Below, piece by piece: positions 1-6,742 of a stretch of 20,759 bases of DNA. The position numbers and the translations under genes were made by a program. Below the pieces are notes generated by a model. That model saw nothing but the letters and a program-made list of their open reading frames with translations, searched no databases and was not told where the DNA came from. Source of the DNA: JBBRWO01 sp964388455. Its GTDB lineage: Bacteria > Actinomycetota > Coriobacteriia > Anaerosomatales > JAAXUF01. The first letter of the stretch is position 1. Each line of letters starts with the position of its first letter. The stretch is taken from assembly GCA_964388455.1 (NCBI GenBank), contig CAYMAN010000032.1, positions 1 through 20,759 of the forward strand. Reading direction: 5' to 3'.

Positions 1-231
1 GCCAAGGAAGGCGACCTGGTCGTCAACGTCGCCAAGTCCAAGCAGCTCACCAACATGCGCACCTCATCGGCCGACAAGGCCATCGTGCTCCACCCGCCGC
101 TCCTGTTCACGCTGGAAGAGGCGCTTGAGTACATCGAGGACGACGAGCTTGTCGAGATCACGCCCAAGAGCATCCGCCTTCGCAAGCGTCTGCTGACGGC
201 AAACGACCGCAAGAAGTCGAGCCGCCACTAG
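1..231 (+). CDS. typA: TypA/BipA ribosome-associated GTPase, C-terminal end (5' truncated)
   Basis: The frame is open from base 1 and ends at TAG 229-231, giving the last 76 residues. They match the conserved C-terminus of TypA/BipA: a KQLTNMR segment, then LEEALEYIEDDELVEITP and a basic SIRLRKRLL tail. TypA is a translational GTPase of the EF-G type that binds the 70S ribosome and helps 50S assembly and stress or cold growth. The C-terminal domain seen here is the TypA-specific part that contacts the ribosome; the GTPase domain lies upstream of the window. The family assignment is confident because this C-terminal block is nearly invariant. A strong hairpin terminator follows about 47 bases after the stop. 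Confidence 0.95.
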   Translation, partial: AKEGDLVVNVAKSKQLTNMRTSSADKAIVLHPPLLFTLEEALEYIEDDELVEITPKSIRLRKRLLTANDRKKSSRH

Positions 232-275
232 GGTTTCGCAGGTTGTACGAGATTCGGTCGCTCCACGCACGCAAC

Positions 276-312
276 AACGCCCGCTTGCCGATACTGGCAG
301 GCGGGCGTTTGC
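276..312. terminator. Hairpin terminator, probably shared by the converging typA and minus-strand gene
   Basis: Arms at 278-289 and 296-307 pair over 12 bp with one G:T wobble around a 6-nt loop. The stem extends by A:T pairs at 276-277 and is followed by TTT on the plus strand. It sits between the typA stop (231) and the end of the minus-strand gene (341), so it can serve both directions. The plus-strand reading is the more typical intrinsic terminator. Confidence 0.85.
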
Positions 313-340
313 GTGTTCGAGTGGGTGGTGGTGCGAGTGA

Positions 341-859
341 CTAGCGGTTGCCGGCTCCGAGCTGCCGGACGATGCCGATCACTCGGCTGAAGACCGTCAG
401 TCCGAGCAGCAGCCCCGCGACGTGTCCGAGACCGATTCCGCCGCCAGCTTCTCCGCCGCTCCCGGCATCCTCCGAGGAGTCCCCGCCGGTGACGCCTTTG
501 CCGGTGTTTCCAGCGCCATCGCTCCCGGCTGCGAACGCCTCGCTTGCGCCGAGTTTGCCGACGACCCCGCCCTTCGAGCCGCTCAGCGCGCCGCTGTAGT
601 CGATCTCGATGGGATGGGTCTTGTCGCCGTTGTTGAAGAGCACGGTCGTCTTGTCAGCACCTATCTTGACGCCCTTGATCGAGGAGAGCAGCTCTATGAT
701 GTACTGCGAGTCCTTCTCAGACGTGGTGGTCTGGGAAACAACTTCCTCACCGGGAGCCAGCTCGATCGGCGGGGTGGAGGTTGCGGCAAGTGCCGGTGAC
801 GCGACTGCAGTCGTTGCGAGCATCGTTGTGGTGATGATGAGTGCCAGTCGCGCGTTCAT
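341..859 (-). CDS. Small secreted or membrane-anchored protein of unknown function
   Basis: 172 residues, no family recognised. The N-terminus is a clear Sec signal peptide: MNARL, a hydrophobic stretch, then an ASPALAA cleavage-type site near residue 26. The mature part has a mixed alpha/beta stretch (about 45-95), a Gly/Ser-rich low-complexity linker (about 110-145) and a C-terminal hydrophobic segment (about 145-160) ending in a basic tail. This suggests an exported domain tethered to the membrane by its C-terminus; no LPXTG motif is present. The start is well placed, with AGGAGG (866-871 on the plus strand) six bases before ATG at 859. A GATACT -10 and a Crp-like palindrome lie upstream. 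It may alternatively be fully secreted if the C-terminal helix is not a membrane anchor. Confidence 0.75.
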   Translation of the reverse strand: MNARLALIITTTMLATTAVASPALAATSTPPIELAPGEEVVSQTTTSEKDSQYIIELLSSIKGVKIGADKTTVLFNNGDKTHPIEIDYSGALSGSKGGVVGKLGASEAFAAGSDGAGNTGKGVTGGDSSEDAGSGGEAGGGIGLGHVAGLLLGLTVFSRVIGIVRQLGAGNR

Positions 860-865
860 GATGCA

Positions 866-871
866 CCTCCT
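866..871 (-). promoter_or_regulatory. Shine-Dalgarno AGGAGG for the 341-859 gene
   Basis: A full AGGAGG on the minus strand, six bases from ATG at 859. It fixes the start at this codon. Confidence 0.8.
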
Positions 872-905
872 GGTTGAGAGGGCACTTGTTTGTCCTCACG
901 GAAGC

Positions 906-911
906 AGTATC
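906..911 (-). promoter_or_regulatory. Candidate -10 (GATACT) for the secreted-protein gene
   Basis: GATACT on the minus strand has no good -35 at 16-18 bp. Counting seven bases downstream puts the start of transcription near 899-900. The centre of the Crp-like palindrome then lies near -41, the classic class II activator position, which would explain the missing -35. The element itself is seen; its use is inferred. Confidence 0.4.
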
Positions 912-932
912 GGCACCGGATTCGTGCTCGTG

Positions 933-948
933 TGTGACAAATATCACA
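933..948. promoter_or_regulatory. Crp/FNR-superfamily-type operator TGTGA-N6-TCACA
   Basis: Both half-sites are perfect copies of the Crp consensus (TGTGA at 933-937, TCACA at 944-948) with the correct 6-bp spacer. In actinobacteria, Crp/GlxR-type regulators use the same motif. It lies in the 227-bp divergent region between the secreted-protein gene and the CDGSH gene. The motif is directly visible; the identity of the regulator is unknown. Confidence 0.65.
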
Positions 949-1031
949 GCACGGTCACACTGAATAAGCCTGAGCTTGCCCCAACTTTCCTGAGCGTGAA
1001 CGACGGATTCCGTGGCATGCATCCGGTGCTC

Positions 1032-1037
1032 TACACT
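1032..1037 (+). promoter_or_regulatory. Weak candidate -10 (TACACT) for the CDGSH gene
   Basis: TACACT lies 49 bases before ATG 1087, with a poor TTCCGT -35 at 1008-1013 (18-bp spacer). It is the best of several mediocre options in this gap. Confidence 0.25.
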
Positions 1038-1086
1038 GGACCTTGAAGCTGGATGTGCGTCCGTTGGAGCTCGGAAGGATTTCGCG

Positions 1087-1782
1087 ATGGAGCCGGTCGA
1101 AGGCATGCTCATCAAGGTGACCAAGAATGGACCGTACCTGGTCAGCGGCTCCGTGCCACTCTCGCGCGAGACCATCATTGCCGACGAGGATGGCGAGTCT
1201 GCCGAGTGGGTCGTTGACGAGCGCCTCGACGACCGCGAGCGATGTGGGCTGTGTCGGTGCGGCCAGTCGGGACGTAAGCCGTTTTGCGACGGCTCGCACA
1301 TGGACGTCGCGTTCGATGGGACAGAGATTGCGAGCCGCGTTCCCTACGCTGAGCGCGCCGCTGCAATTCCTGGACCGACACTGACGCTCTACGATGTCCC
1401 GGAGCTCTGCGCCGAGGCCCGCTTCTGCCACCGCGCTGGCGGTGCCTGGCACCTCGTGGAGTCCGCCGAAGCCGATGTGGTCGAGACGGTGATCGAGGAG
1501 TGCGGTAACTGCCCCTCGGGTCGCTACACCGTCGCCGATACTGCGACGGGCCAGCCCATCGAGCCCGTTCTATCGCCATCGATCGCCTTCGTCGCCGATC
1601 CCGAGAAGAGCCGCAGCGGACCGATCTGGGTCCGTGGAGGCATCCTGATCGAGTCCGCTGACGGCGAGGCTTATGAGGTTCGCAACCGGGTCACCCTGTG
1701 CCGGTGCGGTAAGTCGAGCAACAAGCCCTTCTGCGACGGCACCCACATCGAATGCGGATTCTCCGAGGAGTCCGGCCACTAG
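1087..1782 (+). CDS. Twin-CDGSH iron-sulfur protein with a central four-cysteine domain
   Basis: 231 residues from ATG 1087, which has GGAAGGA seven bases upstream; the frame is open further 5' to 1012 but that part lacks a ribosome binding site. Two CDGSH-type motifs are complete: C56-x-C58...C67-D-G-S-H71 and C205-x-C207...C216-D-G-T-H220, each the Cys3-His set that binds a 2Fe-2S cluster (mitoNEET/Miner family). Between them, C108, C114, C139 and C142 in a distinct segment resemble the small ferredoxin-like or divergent Fe-S domain that bacterial CDGSH proteins often carry. No signal peptide is seen, so it is probably a cytoplasmic redox or electron-transfer protein. It is divergent from the secreted-protein gene, with a Crp-like site between. 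Partner and substrate are unknown. Confidence 0.88.
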   Translation: MEPVEGMLIKVTKNGPYLVSGSVPLSRETIIADEDGESAEWVVDERLDDRERCGLCRCGQSGRKPFCDGSHMDVAFDGTEIASRVPYAERAAAIPGPTLTLYDVPELCAEARFCHRAGGAWHLVESAEADVVETVIEECGNCPSGRYTVADTATGQPIEPVLSPSIAFVADPEKSRSGPIWVRGGILIESADGEAYEVRNRVTLCRCGKSSNKPFCDGTHIECGFSEESGH

Positions 1783-1815
1783 CTCCCCGCTCGTCATCGC
1801 ACCGATCTGGGAGCG

Positions 1816-2250
1816 CTAACCCTTCTGCGACGCTGCCCACGCCTGGACGACGGCGCTCTGATACGCAGCCAGGCCCGGTCGTGCCTTGTCGATGTTCTTG
1901 GTGAAGCGCGGGTCAGCGACCCACATCTTGCCCAGGTTGCCGAGCATCTCGGGTCCGCAGTCGTAGAACCACTTGCTGAAGTACGCAGCATGGGCATCTG
2001 CGGCGGCGAACGCCTCGGGCGAGTCCGGTGCAGCGTCTGCGTCCATCAGCGCCAGATACGCCTCGGTGATCACTTGGCCCTCGTCGGCGATCTGCTGCCA
2101 ATCGGCCTTGGTGTAGCGCTTGGTGCGTGCGGCGGACTGCTGGCACGCGTCGGTCTCGCCCCAACGCTCCTGCACCTCGGCTTCGTACTCGGCGGGATCG
2201 AACCCGTCAAACAGTTCGCCGAACATCTCCTTCTGTTCTTTGTCAGTCAT
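1816..2250 (-). CDS. Nested in-frame TipAS-like short form (effector-binding domain alone)
   Basis: Inside the MerR gene, ATG 2250 (residue 114 of the long form) is preceded by AGGAGG at 2258-2263, seven bases away, a better-placed ribosome binding site than that of the long form. Translation from here gives 144 residues, starting MTDKEQKEMFG and comprising only the TipAS ligand-binding domain. In Streptomyces lividans, tipA is known to make TipAS of about this size from an in-frame internal start, and TipAS sequesters thiopeptide drug. The start signals are seen in the sequence; production of the short form is inferred. Confidence 0.65.
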   Translation of the reverse strand: MTDKEQKEMFGELFDGFDPAEYEAEVQERWGETDACQQSAARTKRYTKADWQQIADEGQVITEAYLALMDADAAPDSPEAFAAADAHAAYFSKWFYDCGPEMLGNLGKMWVADPRFTKNIDKARPGLAAYQSAVVQAWAASQKG

Positions 2251-2589
2251 CGGTGTACCTCCTCGTGCCGCTTCCAGTGCGGCGTCTATCGCCGAGAGCA
2301 TCGCCTCGGTGCGGCATGCCTTCTCGGCCAGTAATGAGCGCTGGGCTTCGAGTGCGCTGATGCGGTCGAAGTCGGGGTCGCACATGATGTCGCTGATCTC
2401 CGGCAGCGCGAAGCCCAGTTCACGGAAGAGCAGGATCTGGTGCAGACGCTCGAGGTCACCCGCTGAGTAGAGCCGGTATCCCGACTCGCTACGATCCGAC
2501 GGACTGAGCAGTCCTATCTCGTCGTAGTGATGGAGTGTGCGCACACTCACCTTCGCTAACTCTGCGGCCGTTCCGACTGTCCATGCCAT
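1816..2589 (-). CDS. TipA-like MerR-family transcriptional regulator (long form)
   Basis: 257 residues from ATG 2589 (AAGGAGG 11 bases upstream; the frame extends to 2613 but MerR proteins start at this MAWTVG-type sequence). Residues 1-70 are a MerR winged helix-turn-helix with the RTLHHYDEIGLL signature and the SGYRLY wing. About 75-110 is the dimerising coiled coil, and about 114-257 is a TipAS domain (W-x-Q-Q-I-A-D-E, then a KWFYDCGPEMLGNLG core). TipA proteins bind thiopeptides or other cyclic or multidrug ligands and activate their own gene by untwisting a promoter with a long spacer. Exactly such a promoter lies just upstream. An internal ATG with a strong ribosome binding site is present at 2250. 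The length is almost that of Streptomyces TipAL (about 253). Confidence 0.93.
   Translation of the reverse strand: MAWTVGTAAELAKVSVRTLHHYDEIGLLSPSDRSESGYRLYSAGDLERLHQILLFRELGFALPEISDIMCDPDFDRISALEAQRSLLAEKACRTEAMLSAIDAALEAARGGTPMTDKEQKEMFGELFDGFDPAEYEAEVQERWGETDACQQSAARTKRYTKADWQQIADEGQVITEAYLALMDADAAPDSPEAFAAADAHAAYFSKWFYDCGPEMLGNLGKMWVADPRFTKNIDKARPGLAAYQSAVVQAWAASQKG
2258..2263 (-). promoter_or_regulatory. Internal Shine-Dalgarno deciding the TipAS-like start
   Basis: AGGAGG on the minus strand, within the coding region of the MerR gene, seven bases before the in-frame ATG at 2250. Confidence 0.7.
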
Positions 2590-2613
2590 GTCACCCGACA
2601 CCTCCTTGAACAC

Positions 2614-2644
2614 ACCCTAAACCCTGACGCTACGTTAGGGTCAA
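2614..2644 (-). promoter_or_regulatory. MerR-type autoregulated promoter with 19-bp spacer and operator dyad
   Basis: On the minus strand, TTGACC (-35, 2639-2644) and TAGGGT (-10, 2614-2619) are separated by exactly 19 bp, the over-long spacer typical of MerR-activated promoters. The spacer is filled by a dyad with 9-bp arms, 2621-2629 and 2633-2641, matching at 8 of 9 positions around CTA. It begins a few bases after the stop of the upstream gene, so the regulator has its own promoter. Confidence 0.8.
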
Positions 2645-2647
2645 GGG

Positions 2648-4951
2648 TTAATCGGAGGAAATCTCAGTGGGGGCGGACGCCAACGCGACGAGAAGTGCAG
2701 GCATGAGCGCGGCGAACCAGAGGAGAGCGGGCATGACCGAGCTCGAGTCCTCGGTCATAAGCGCGAACAGTCCGCCGACGAACGCCCCGAACAGCGCACC
2801 GTGCTGTGCAGAATGTGGTTCTAGCGCCGTGCGCAGCGGCGACGCCGACGAGCGGCGAAGCAGGTAGTACACGCAGCCTAGCCCCAAGAACAGGAGCGTG
2901 TAGGGGGTTGCGACAAAGTACCCGAGGTTGTTCGCGAGTTTCCTGCTGACAATCTGGCCGGTCGCAGAGAGGTCGCCGCGAAGGATGCCAAGCGCGAACT
3001 TCCCGAGGTGCGTGGTCTGACCGGTCACCGTGAGCAAGTCGAGAGCGACGAAGGTGACGACCGCTCCCGCAGCCAATCCCGCGGCGATCAGCGCGGTACG
3101 CGCCGTGGGCCGTACGCCGTTGAGTCCCGCCCACGCAGCCGCGTAGGCGACGACGCCCCAGATCGCGACCCCCGCGTTAGCTCCGGCGAAGGGGGCAGCA
3201 GCGGTGAAGAGCACCACGGCGCCGACCAGCGGAATCGCCCATCGGCGCATCAGAATCTCTCCTCGCGAACCACCCAGCAGCTCGGCGCCGAGCCCGATTG
3301 CAATCAGCGAGGCGCCCACGAGCAGCGCAGCACCTTCGTTGCCCATGCCGTAGTAGCGCCACCCGGCGCGTACCGAGTAGGAGAAGAGCCCCGTCCGCAG
3401 CGGCTCGGTGAGCCACTGATCCGCGACGATGACAACAGAGCTCAACACCGTCGCCGACAACCCGGCGAGCAGTGCGCCGCGTCTCGTCATCATCGCACCC
3501 CGCGACCCGAACCACCGCACGCCGAGAAGCACCGCGGCGACCAGTGTGGTCGCAAGTGCGAAGCCGCCGATTGCCGCTGCGAGCGACTGCGGGTATCGCT
3601 GCATCACGAACATCAGCCAGGCAGCCGATGGGACCGCGCAGAGGATTACCACGAGCACCGTCGCGAGAAAACGAAGCCCGCCGGCTTGTGGCCGCCGTGT
3701 GATGGCCCAAACCGTGAGCGCGGTGATCATCAGGGCCAGCGCGACCAGCACGCGGATGAACCACGCCTCACGCAGCTGGTCGACGATGCCGACGCCCGTG
3801 TCAGCCGAGTCGAGCGCGCCGATCCTGTCGGCGACCGGTGCATTGGTGTCGCGCGCATTCATCACCGCCCCGAGCATGGTCGCTGGTGGCTTGATGCCGA
3901 GGGATGCGAGCACCGTCGGCGCGACGTCGAGGTTGGTGACCAGACCGGCACGATGAGTCGAGGGCGAGGACAGCTCGCCGGTGAAGCCGGGACCTGCGAC
4001 GATGATCGGACTGAACTGCGGCACCTGGTACCACGCCTTGTACGTCGCAGGCGCCAACACCATGAGGGTAGTGCCCTCTGGCGCGAGGCGTTTGAGCGTG
4101 CCCACGGCCAGATCGAGCTCCCGCACCGCCGCAAGATGCTCTATCGCTGACACAGTTGCGCTGGGAGATGTGGATTCAGTCGCAGCAGCGAGTCGCGGCG
4201 AGTCGACCACCAGGAGCGAGGGTGTGGCGGTGTCGGCAAGGTTGCGCAGCGCGAGTACGGCAAACCTCGTGAACGATGCACTCGCCCCGGTGGTGCGCGC
4301 GGCGGACCGCCCTCGTCGCTTCGCCGAGAGCGTTCCTTCCGATGGCGACAGGTCGACCTGGCCGGCCGTGTCCATCGCGACCAACTCCCCTGGTCGCCGA
4401 GAGGGCGCCGGCTGCGAGACGCGAACGGCGCCGGTACTGATTGCAGCGGTGCGTCCACCGGCAGCCTGGATGGCATCGCCAAGCGAGCCGAGAACCGGAC
4501 GCGCGAGGGAACCGTCCTGAAGCGCCTGCAGCGTCGCGATGTCGTTCGCACTCGCCGAAACGGTGAGGGGAACACTCGCCCAGCGGCTCGCGGAGATCGT
4601 GAGCGCGCCACTCGCGGTGTTGGGCTCATCACGGTCACCGGTGCGCGCGTTCATAGCGCCCAGCGCGCCGGCCTGCGCAAGCTTCCAGAGCTCCGGCGTG
4701 GAGGAGGGGGAGAGATCCGAGAAGGTCAGATACGGCGCGAGTACAACGATTGCAAGGTGCGACTTCGACTCGTCGGCAGCACGAGCGGTCGGCGATGCCA
4801 CCATGCCGAGAGCGAGCGCGGCTGCGATGACGGCTGCGATGATGGCCGCAATGACGCTACCGGTTCGACTCTGGGTCTCGGCGGCGGGCATCTCGGCGGA
4901 GGCTTCGCGGCTAGGAGAACGCGGAGACGGAGAGTTCCGCGATCGCATCAC
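2648..4951 (-). CDS. Large membrane protein with degenerate alkaline-phosphatase-like ectodomain
   Basis: Up to 767 residues. After a hydrophobic signal or anchor (about 31-58, AARA-type end), residues about 65-375 resemble the alkaline phosphatase/phosphopentomutase fold: a buried strand then PELWKLAQAGALGAMNAR at the start, and THRAGLVTNLDVAPTVLASLGI at the end. The acidic and His-rich metal motifs expected in active enzymes are replaced (LAP at 71-73, APAT at 300-303), so catalysis is doubtful. Residues about 397-760 contain roughly ten membrane helices with an RYYGMGNEG motif between two of them. Similar ectodomain-plus-membrane proteins of unknown function occur in Firmicutes and actinobacteria. 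The start is uncertain: GTG 4951 or ATG 4948 overlap the upstream gene by about 40 bases without a ribosome binding site; ATG 4891 would avoid the overlap. Probably cell-envelope related. Confidence 0.75.
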   Translation of the reverse strand: MMRSRNSPSPRSPSREASAEMPAAETQSRTGSVIAAIIAAVIAAALALGMVASPTARAADESKSHLAIVVLAPYLTFSDLSPSSTPELWKLAQAGALGAMNARTGDRDEPNTASGALTISASRWASVPLTVSASANDIATLQALQDGSLARPVLGSLGDAIQAAGGRTAAISTGAVRVSQPAPSRRPGELVAMDTAGQVDLSPSEGTLSAKRRGRSAARTTGASASFTRFAVLALRNLADTATPSLLVVDSPRLAAATESTSPSATVSAIEHLAAVRELDLAVGTLKRLAPEGTTLMVLAPATYKAWYQVPQFSPIIVAGPGFTGELSSPSTHRAGLVTNLDVAPTVLASLGIKPPATMLGAVMNARDTNAPVADRIGALDSADTGVGIVDQLREAWFIRVLVALALMITALTVWAITRRPQAGGLRFLATVLVVILCAVPSAAWLMFVMQRYPQSLAAAIGGFALATTLVAAVLLGVRWFGSRGAMMTRRGALLAGLSATVLSSVVIVADQWLTEPLRTGLFSYSVRAGWRYYGMGNEGAALLVGASLIAIGLGAELLGGSRGEILMRRWAIPLVGAVVLFTAAAPFAGANAGVAIWGVVAYAAAWAGLNGVRPTARTALIAAGLAAGAVVTFVALDLLTVTGQTTHLGKFALGILRGDLSATGQIVSRKLANNLGYFVATPYTLLFLGLGCVYYLLRRSSASPLRTALEPHSAQHGALFGAFVGGLFALMTEDSSSVMPALLWFAALMPALLVALASAPTEISSD

Positions 4952-5291
4952 GGATGGCGGGGGTGCCGAGCCAACCCTCGAGTGCGATGTGGTCGATGTG
5001 CTCGGCGATGCGGTCGAGCATAGGAAGCGTGGAGATCTGCACGGTTCCGTTGTCTTCCTCGTGGAGCGCGCCCTCGATGAATTCGAGGAACTCGGTCGCC
5101 TCGGTGTGACCCTCGAGCGACTCGATGACCACCTCGCGCAGTACCACCGCAGCTGCTGTCACGTAGACGCCTGCGGAGACGGTACAGGTTCCTGCGGCCA
5201 CGTCCTGGTCGTACGCGGTCATGATGATTCCCATGAGATCCGCGAGCGGACCGCTGAAGCTGACGTTGTCGCCTTCGCTCGACCAGGGCAT
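4911..5291 (-). CDS. Small acidic protein of unknown function
   Basis: 126 residues from ATG 5291, with AGAGGA six bases upstream. It is acidic, predicted mostly helical and cytoplasmic: no signal peptide or long hydrophobic stretch. The middle (about 36-85) is a run of alternating hydrophobic and acidic residues (VVLREVVIESLEG, EFLEFIEGAL). I do not recognise a family. Its 3' end meets or overlaps the start of the large membrane protein gene, so the two are probably co-transcribed, and the DUF1295 gene lies 108 bases upstream on the same strand. Confidence 0.7.
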   Translation of the reverse strand: MPWSSEGDNVSFSGPLADLMGIIMTAYDQDVAAGTCTVSAGVYVTAAAVVLREVVIESLEGHTEATEFLEFIEGALHEEDNGTVQISTLPMLDRIAEHIDHIALEGWLGTPAIRDAIAELSVSAFS

Positions 5292-5344
5292 GCGCGATCC
5301 TCTCAGATGGGTGACGCGGCCAGTGACTCGTGGGCGAACCTACA

Positions 5345-5363
5345 GCACGCCGAGAAGGCGTGC
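5345..5363. other. Perfect 7-bp hairpin between DUF1295 gene and the small acidic gene
   Basis: GCACGCC (5345-5351) pairs perfectly with GGCGTGC (5357-5363) around a 5-nt loop, 37 bases after the DUF1295 stop on the minus strand. There is no T-run on the minus-strand side, so it may be a weak or attenuating terminator rather than a full one. Confidence 0.35.
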
Positions 5364-5399
5364 GGGAAACACCGCTGGTGGCACTCTATCACCGAGTGC

Positions 5400-6194
5400 T
5401 CAGCGTCGGGCAGGTGGTATGGGCAGAAACGCGCTGGTTCTCTCGCGGTATGCGTCCCACGCAGGCTCGCCGTAGTGCCGCTGTTCGACGAGCGGGATTC
5501 CCGACACAGCCACCAGCAACCACGTGATCGTCACCGGGCTGATGAGCGCCATCCAACCCAACGGGACTGAGAGCGCGATGATCGCCAGTCCCCACCACAT
5601 CACCGACTCTCCAAAGTAGTTGGGGTGGCGCGTCCACGCCCACAGCCCGGTATCCATGACCGGGGGTCGCTCGGCCCGCGGCACCGCCAGGTAGCAGGCC
5701 AGCTGGTGGTCGCCGATCGCTTCGAAGACAAAACCGCCGACCCACACCGTCATGCCGACCAGCACCGCGAACGACGCTCCATTCGCGGGCCACGACGCCA
5801 GCACGATCACCGGTGTGGAGACCAGCAGCATGAAGAACCCCTGCAGCAGGAACACCTGCAGGTAGGAGCGCAACGTGAAGTACTTCCACTCGGCGCGCCA
5901 TGCGGCGTAGCGAGGGTCCTCTCCGGCCCCGGGTCGAAAGCCGCGCTTGGCGATGTGCCATGCGAGCCGTCCACCCCAGATGGTGATCAACGCTGCGGCA
6001 ACGATGAGCGCGGTCGTTCTCGGCGAGCCGGGGCGCAGGACAAGCCAACAGGACAGCAGCGCGGGGCCGAGGCCCCATGCCACATCCGCGACGTCGTTTC
6101 GATGCAGCGCGAGCGACACCACGAACCACGCCGTGACGTAGGCGAGGATGAACAAGGCGCTTGCGGCGAAGTTCTCGGCGATCAGGGGGAGCAT
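5400..6194 (-). CDS. DUF1295 / steroid 5-alpha-reductase-like integral membrane protein
   Basis: 264 residues from ATG 6194 (GAAAGG six bases upstream). About seven hydrophobic helices span the protein. The diagnostic C-terminal block of the DUF1295 and isoprenylcysteine-methyltransferase-like group is present: TGLWAWTRHPNYFGES near residue 183-200, then a WWG helix and a final LVEQRHYGEPAWDAYRERTSAFLP tail with the Arg/Tyr pattern of the NADPH- or SAM-binding end. Family members reduce or methylate hydrophobic substrates (steroids, unsaturated lipids) in the membrane; the substrate here cannot be told. It is the first gene of a minus-strand run that continues into the small acidic and large membrane proteins, and it is divergent from the 6334 operon. 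Confidence 0.88.
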   Translation of the reverse strand: MLPLIAENFAASALFILAYVTAWFVVSLALHRNDVADVAWGLGPALLSCWLVLRPGSPRTTALIVAAALITIWGGRLAWHIAKRGFRPGAGEDPRYAAWRAEWKYFTLRSYLQVFLLQGFFMLLVSTPVIVLASWPANGASFAVLVGMTVWVGGFVFEAIGDHQLACYLAVPRAERPPVMDTGLWAWTRHPNYFGESVMWWGLAIIALSVPLGWMALISPVTITWLLVAVSGIPLVEQRHYGEPAWDAYRERTSAFLPIPPARR

Positions 6195-6333
6195 GGGCGA
6201 CCTTTCGGGCGACTGGCGATGTGAACGGTATCGACCTTCCGCTAGAGTAATTCCCCAACGCCGCTGGCGGTAGCGTGGTGCGAGCGTCTCACATACGGGA
6301 AGAACCTGTAGTGACGAAAGAAGGAGGCATCAC

Positions 6334-6738
6334 ATGCTTACCTCAGAAGAGCTGCGGGAAGAGATGCGTGCGCGGACGGACGCCATCATGGCGCGAAAGC
6401 GGGAGCTTCAGGAGCGATTTGGTGAATATGCCGTCGATTCGACGGTGGACAGCGCACTTGGGCTGTCACTTGTAGGCGCGGGTGCGGCTGCGATCATCGT
6501 CCCTCTGGTACGCGGTAGGCGCAGCGTGTGGACGTGGGTGTTCGGCGGGGTGTTCATCGCGCTGGGCCTCTCGGTCATGGGTGGTGGCGCGCTGACTCGG
6601 CGTTCCGGCCGCATCGAAGAGGTCGAGAGCTCGGTTCGTGAGCAGCTGAGGACGCTCGATCCGCTGGCGCGAGCCATGATCGTTCGCGACATAGCAGCGG
6701 ACACGGTTTCGCCGCTGATGAGCTTTGGCAGAGAGTAG
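6334..6738 (+). CDS. Small two-helix membrane protein, unknown function
   Basis: 134 residues from ATG 6334, with AAGGAGG six bases upstream. A charged N-terminal helix (LREEMRARTDAIMARKRELQERFGEY) is followed by two membrane helices, about 42-60 and 66-87, joined by a short Arg-rich loop, then a charged C-terminal helix (about 90-125). It looks like a small inner-membrane protein with both ends in the cytoplasm. No family recognised. It opens a plus-strand operon: the acetyltransferase GTG starts four bases after its stop. Confidence 0.75.
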   Translation: MLTSEELREEMRARTDAIMARKRELQERFGEYAVDSTVDSALGLSLVGAGAAAIIVPLVRGRRSVWTWVFGGVFIALGLSVMGGGALTRRSGRIEEVESSVREQLRTLDPLARAMIVRDIAADTVSPLMSFGRE

Positions 6739-6742
6739 GGGC

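Noticed and set aside
1783..1815. GCTCCC / GGGAGC inverted pair between CDGSH and MerR genes
   Set aside because: Arms of only 6 bp around a long loop, no T-run; too weak to call a terminator.
3008..4150. Long plus-strand open frame (380 codons)
   Set aside because: Antisense to the large membrane protein; product is Arg/His/Gln-rich low-complexity with no domain, as expected from GC-rich antisense reading.
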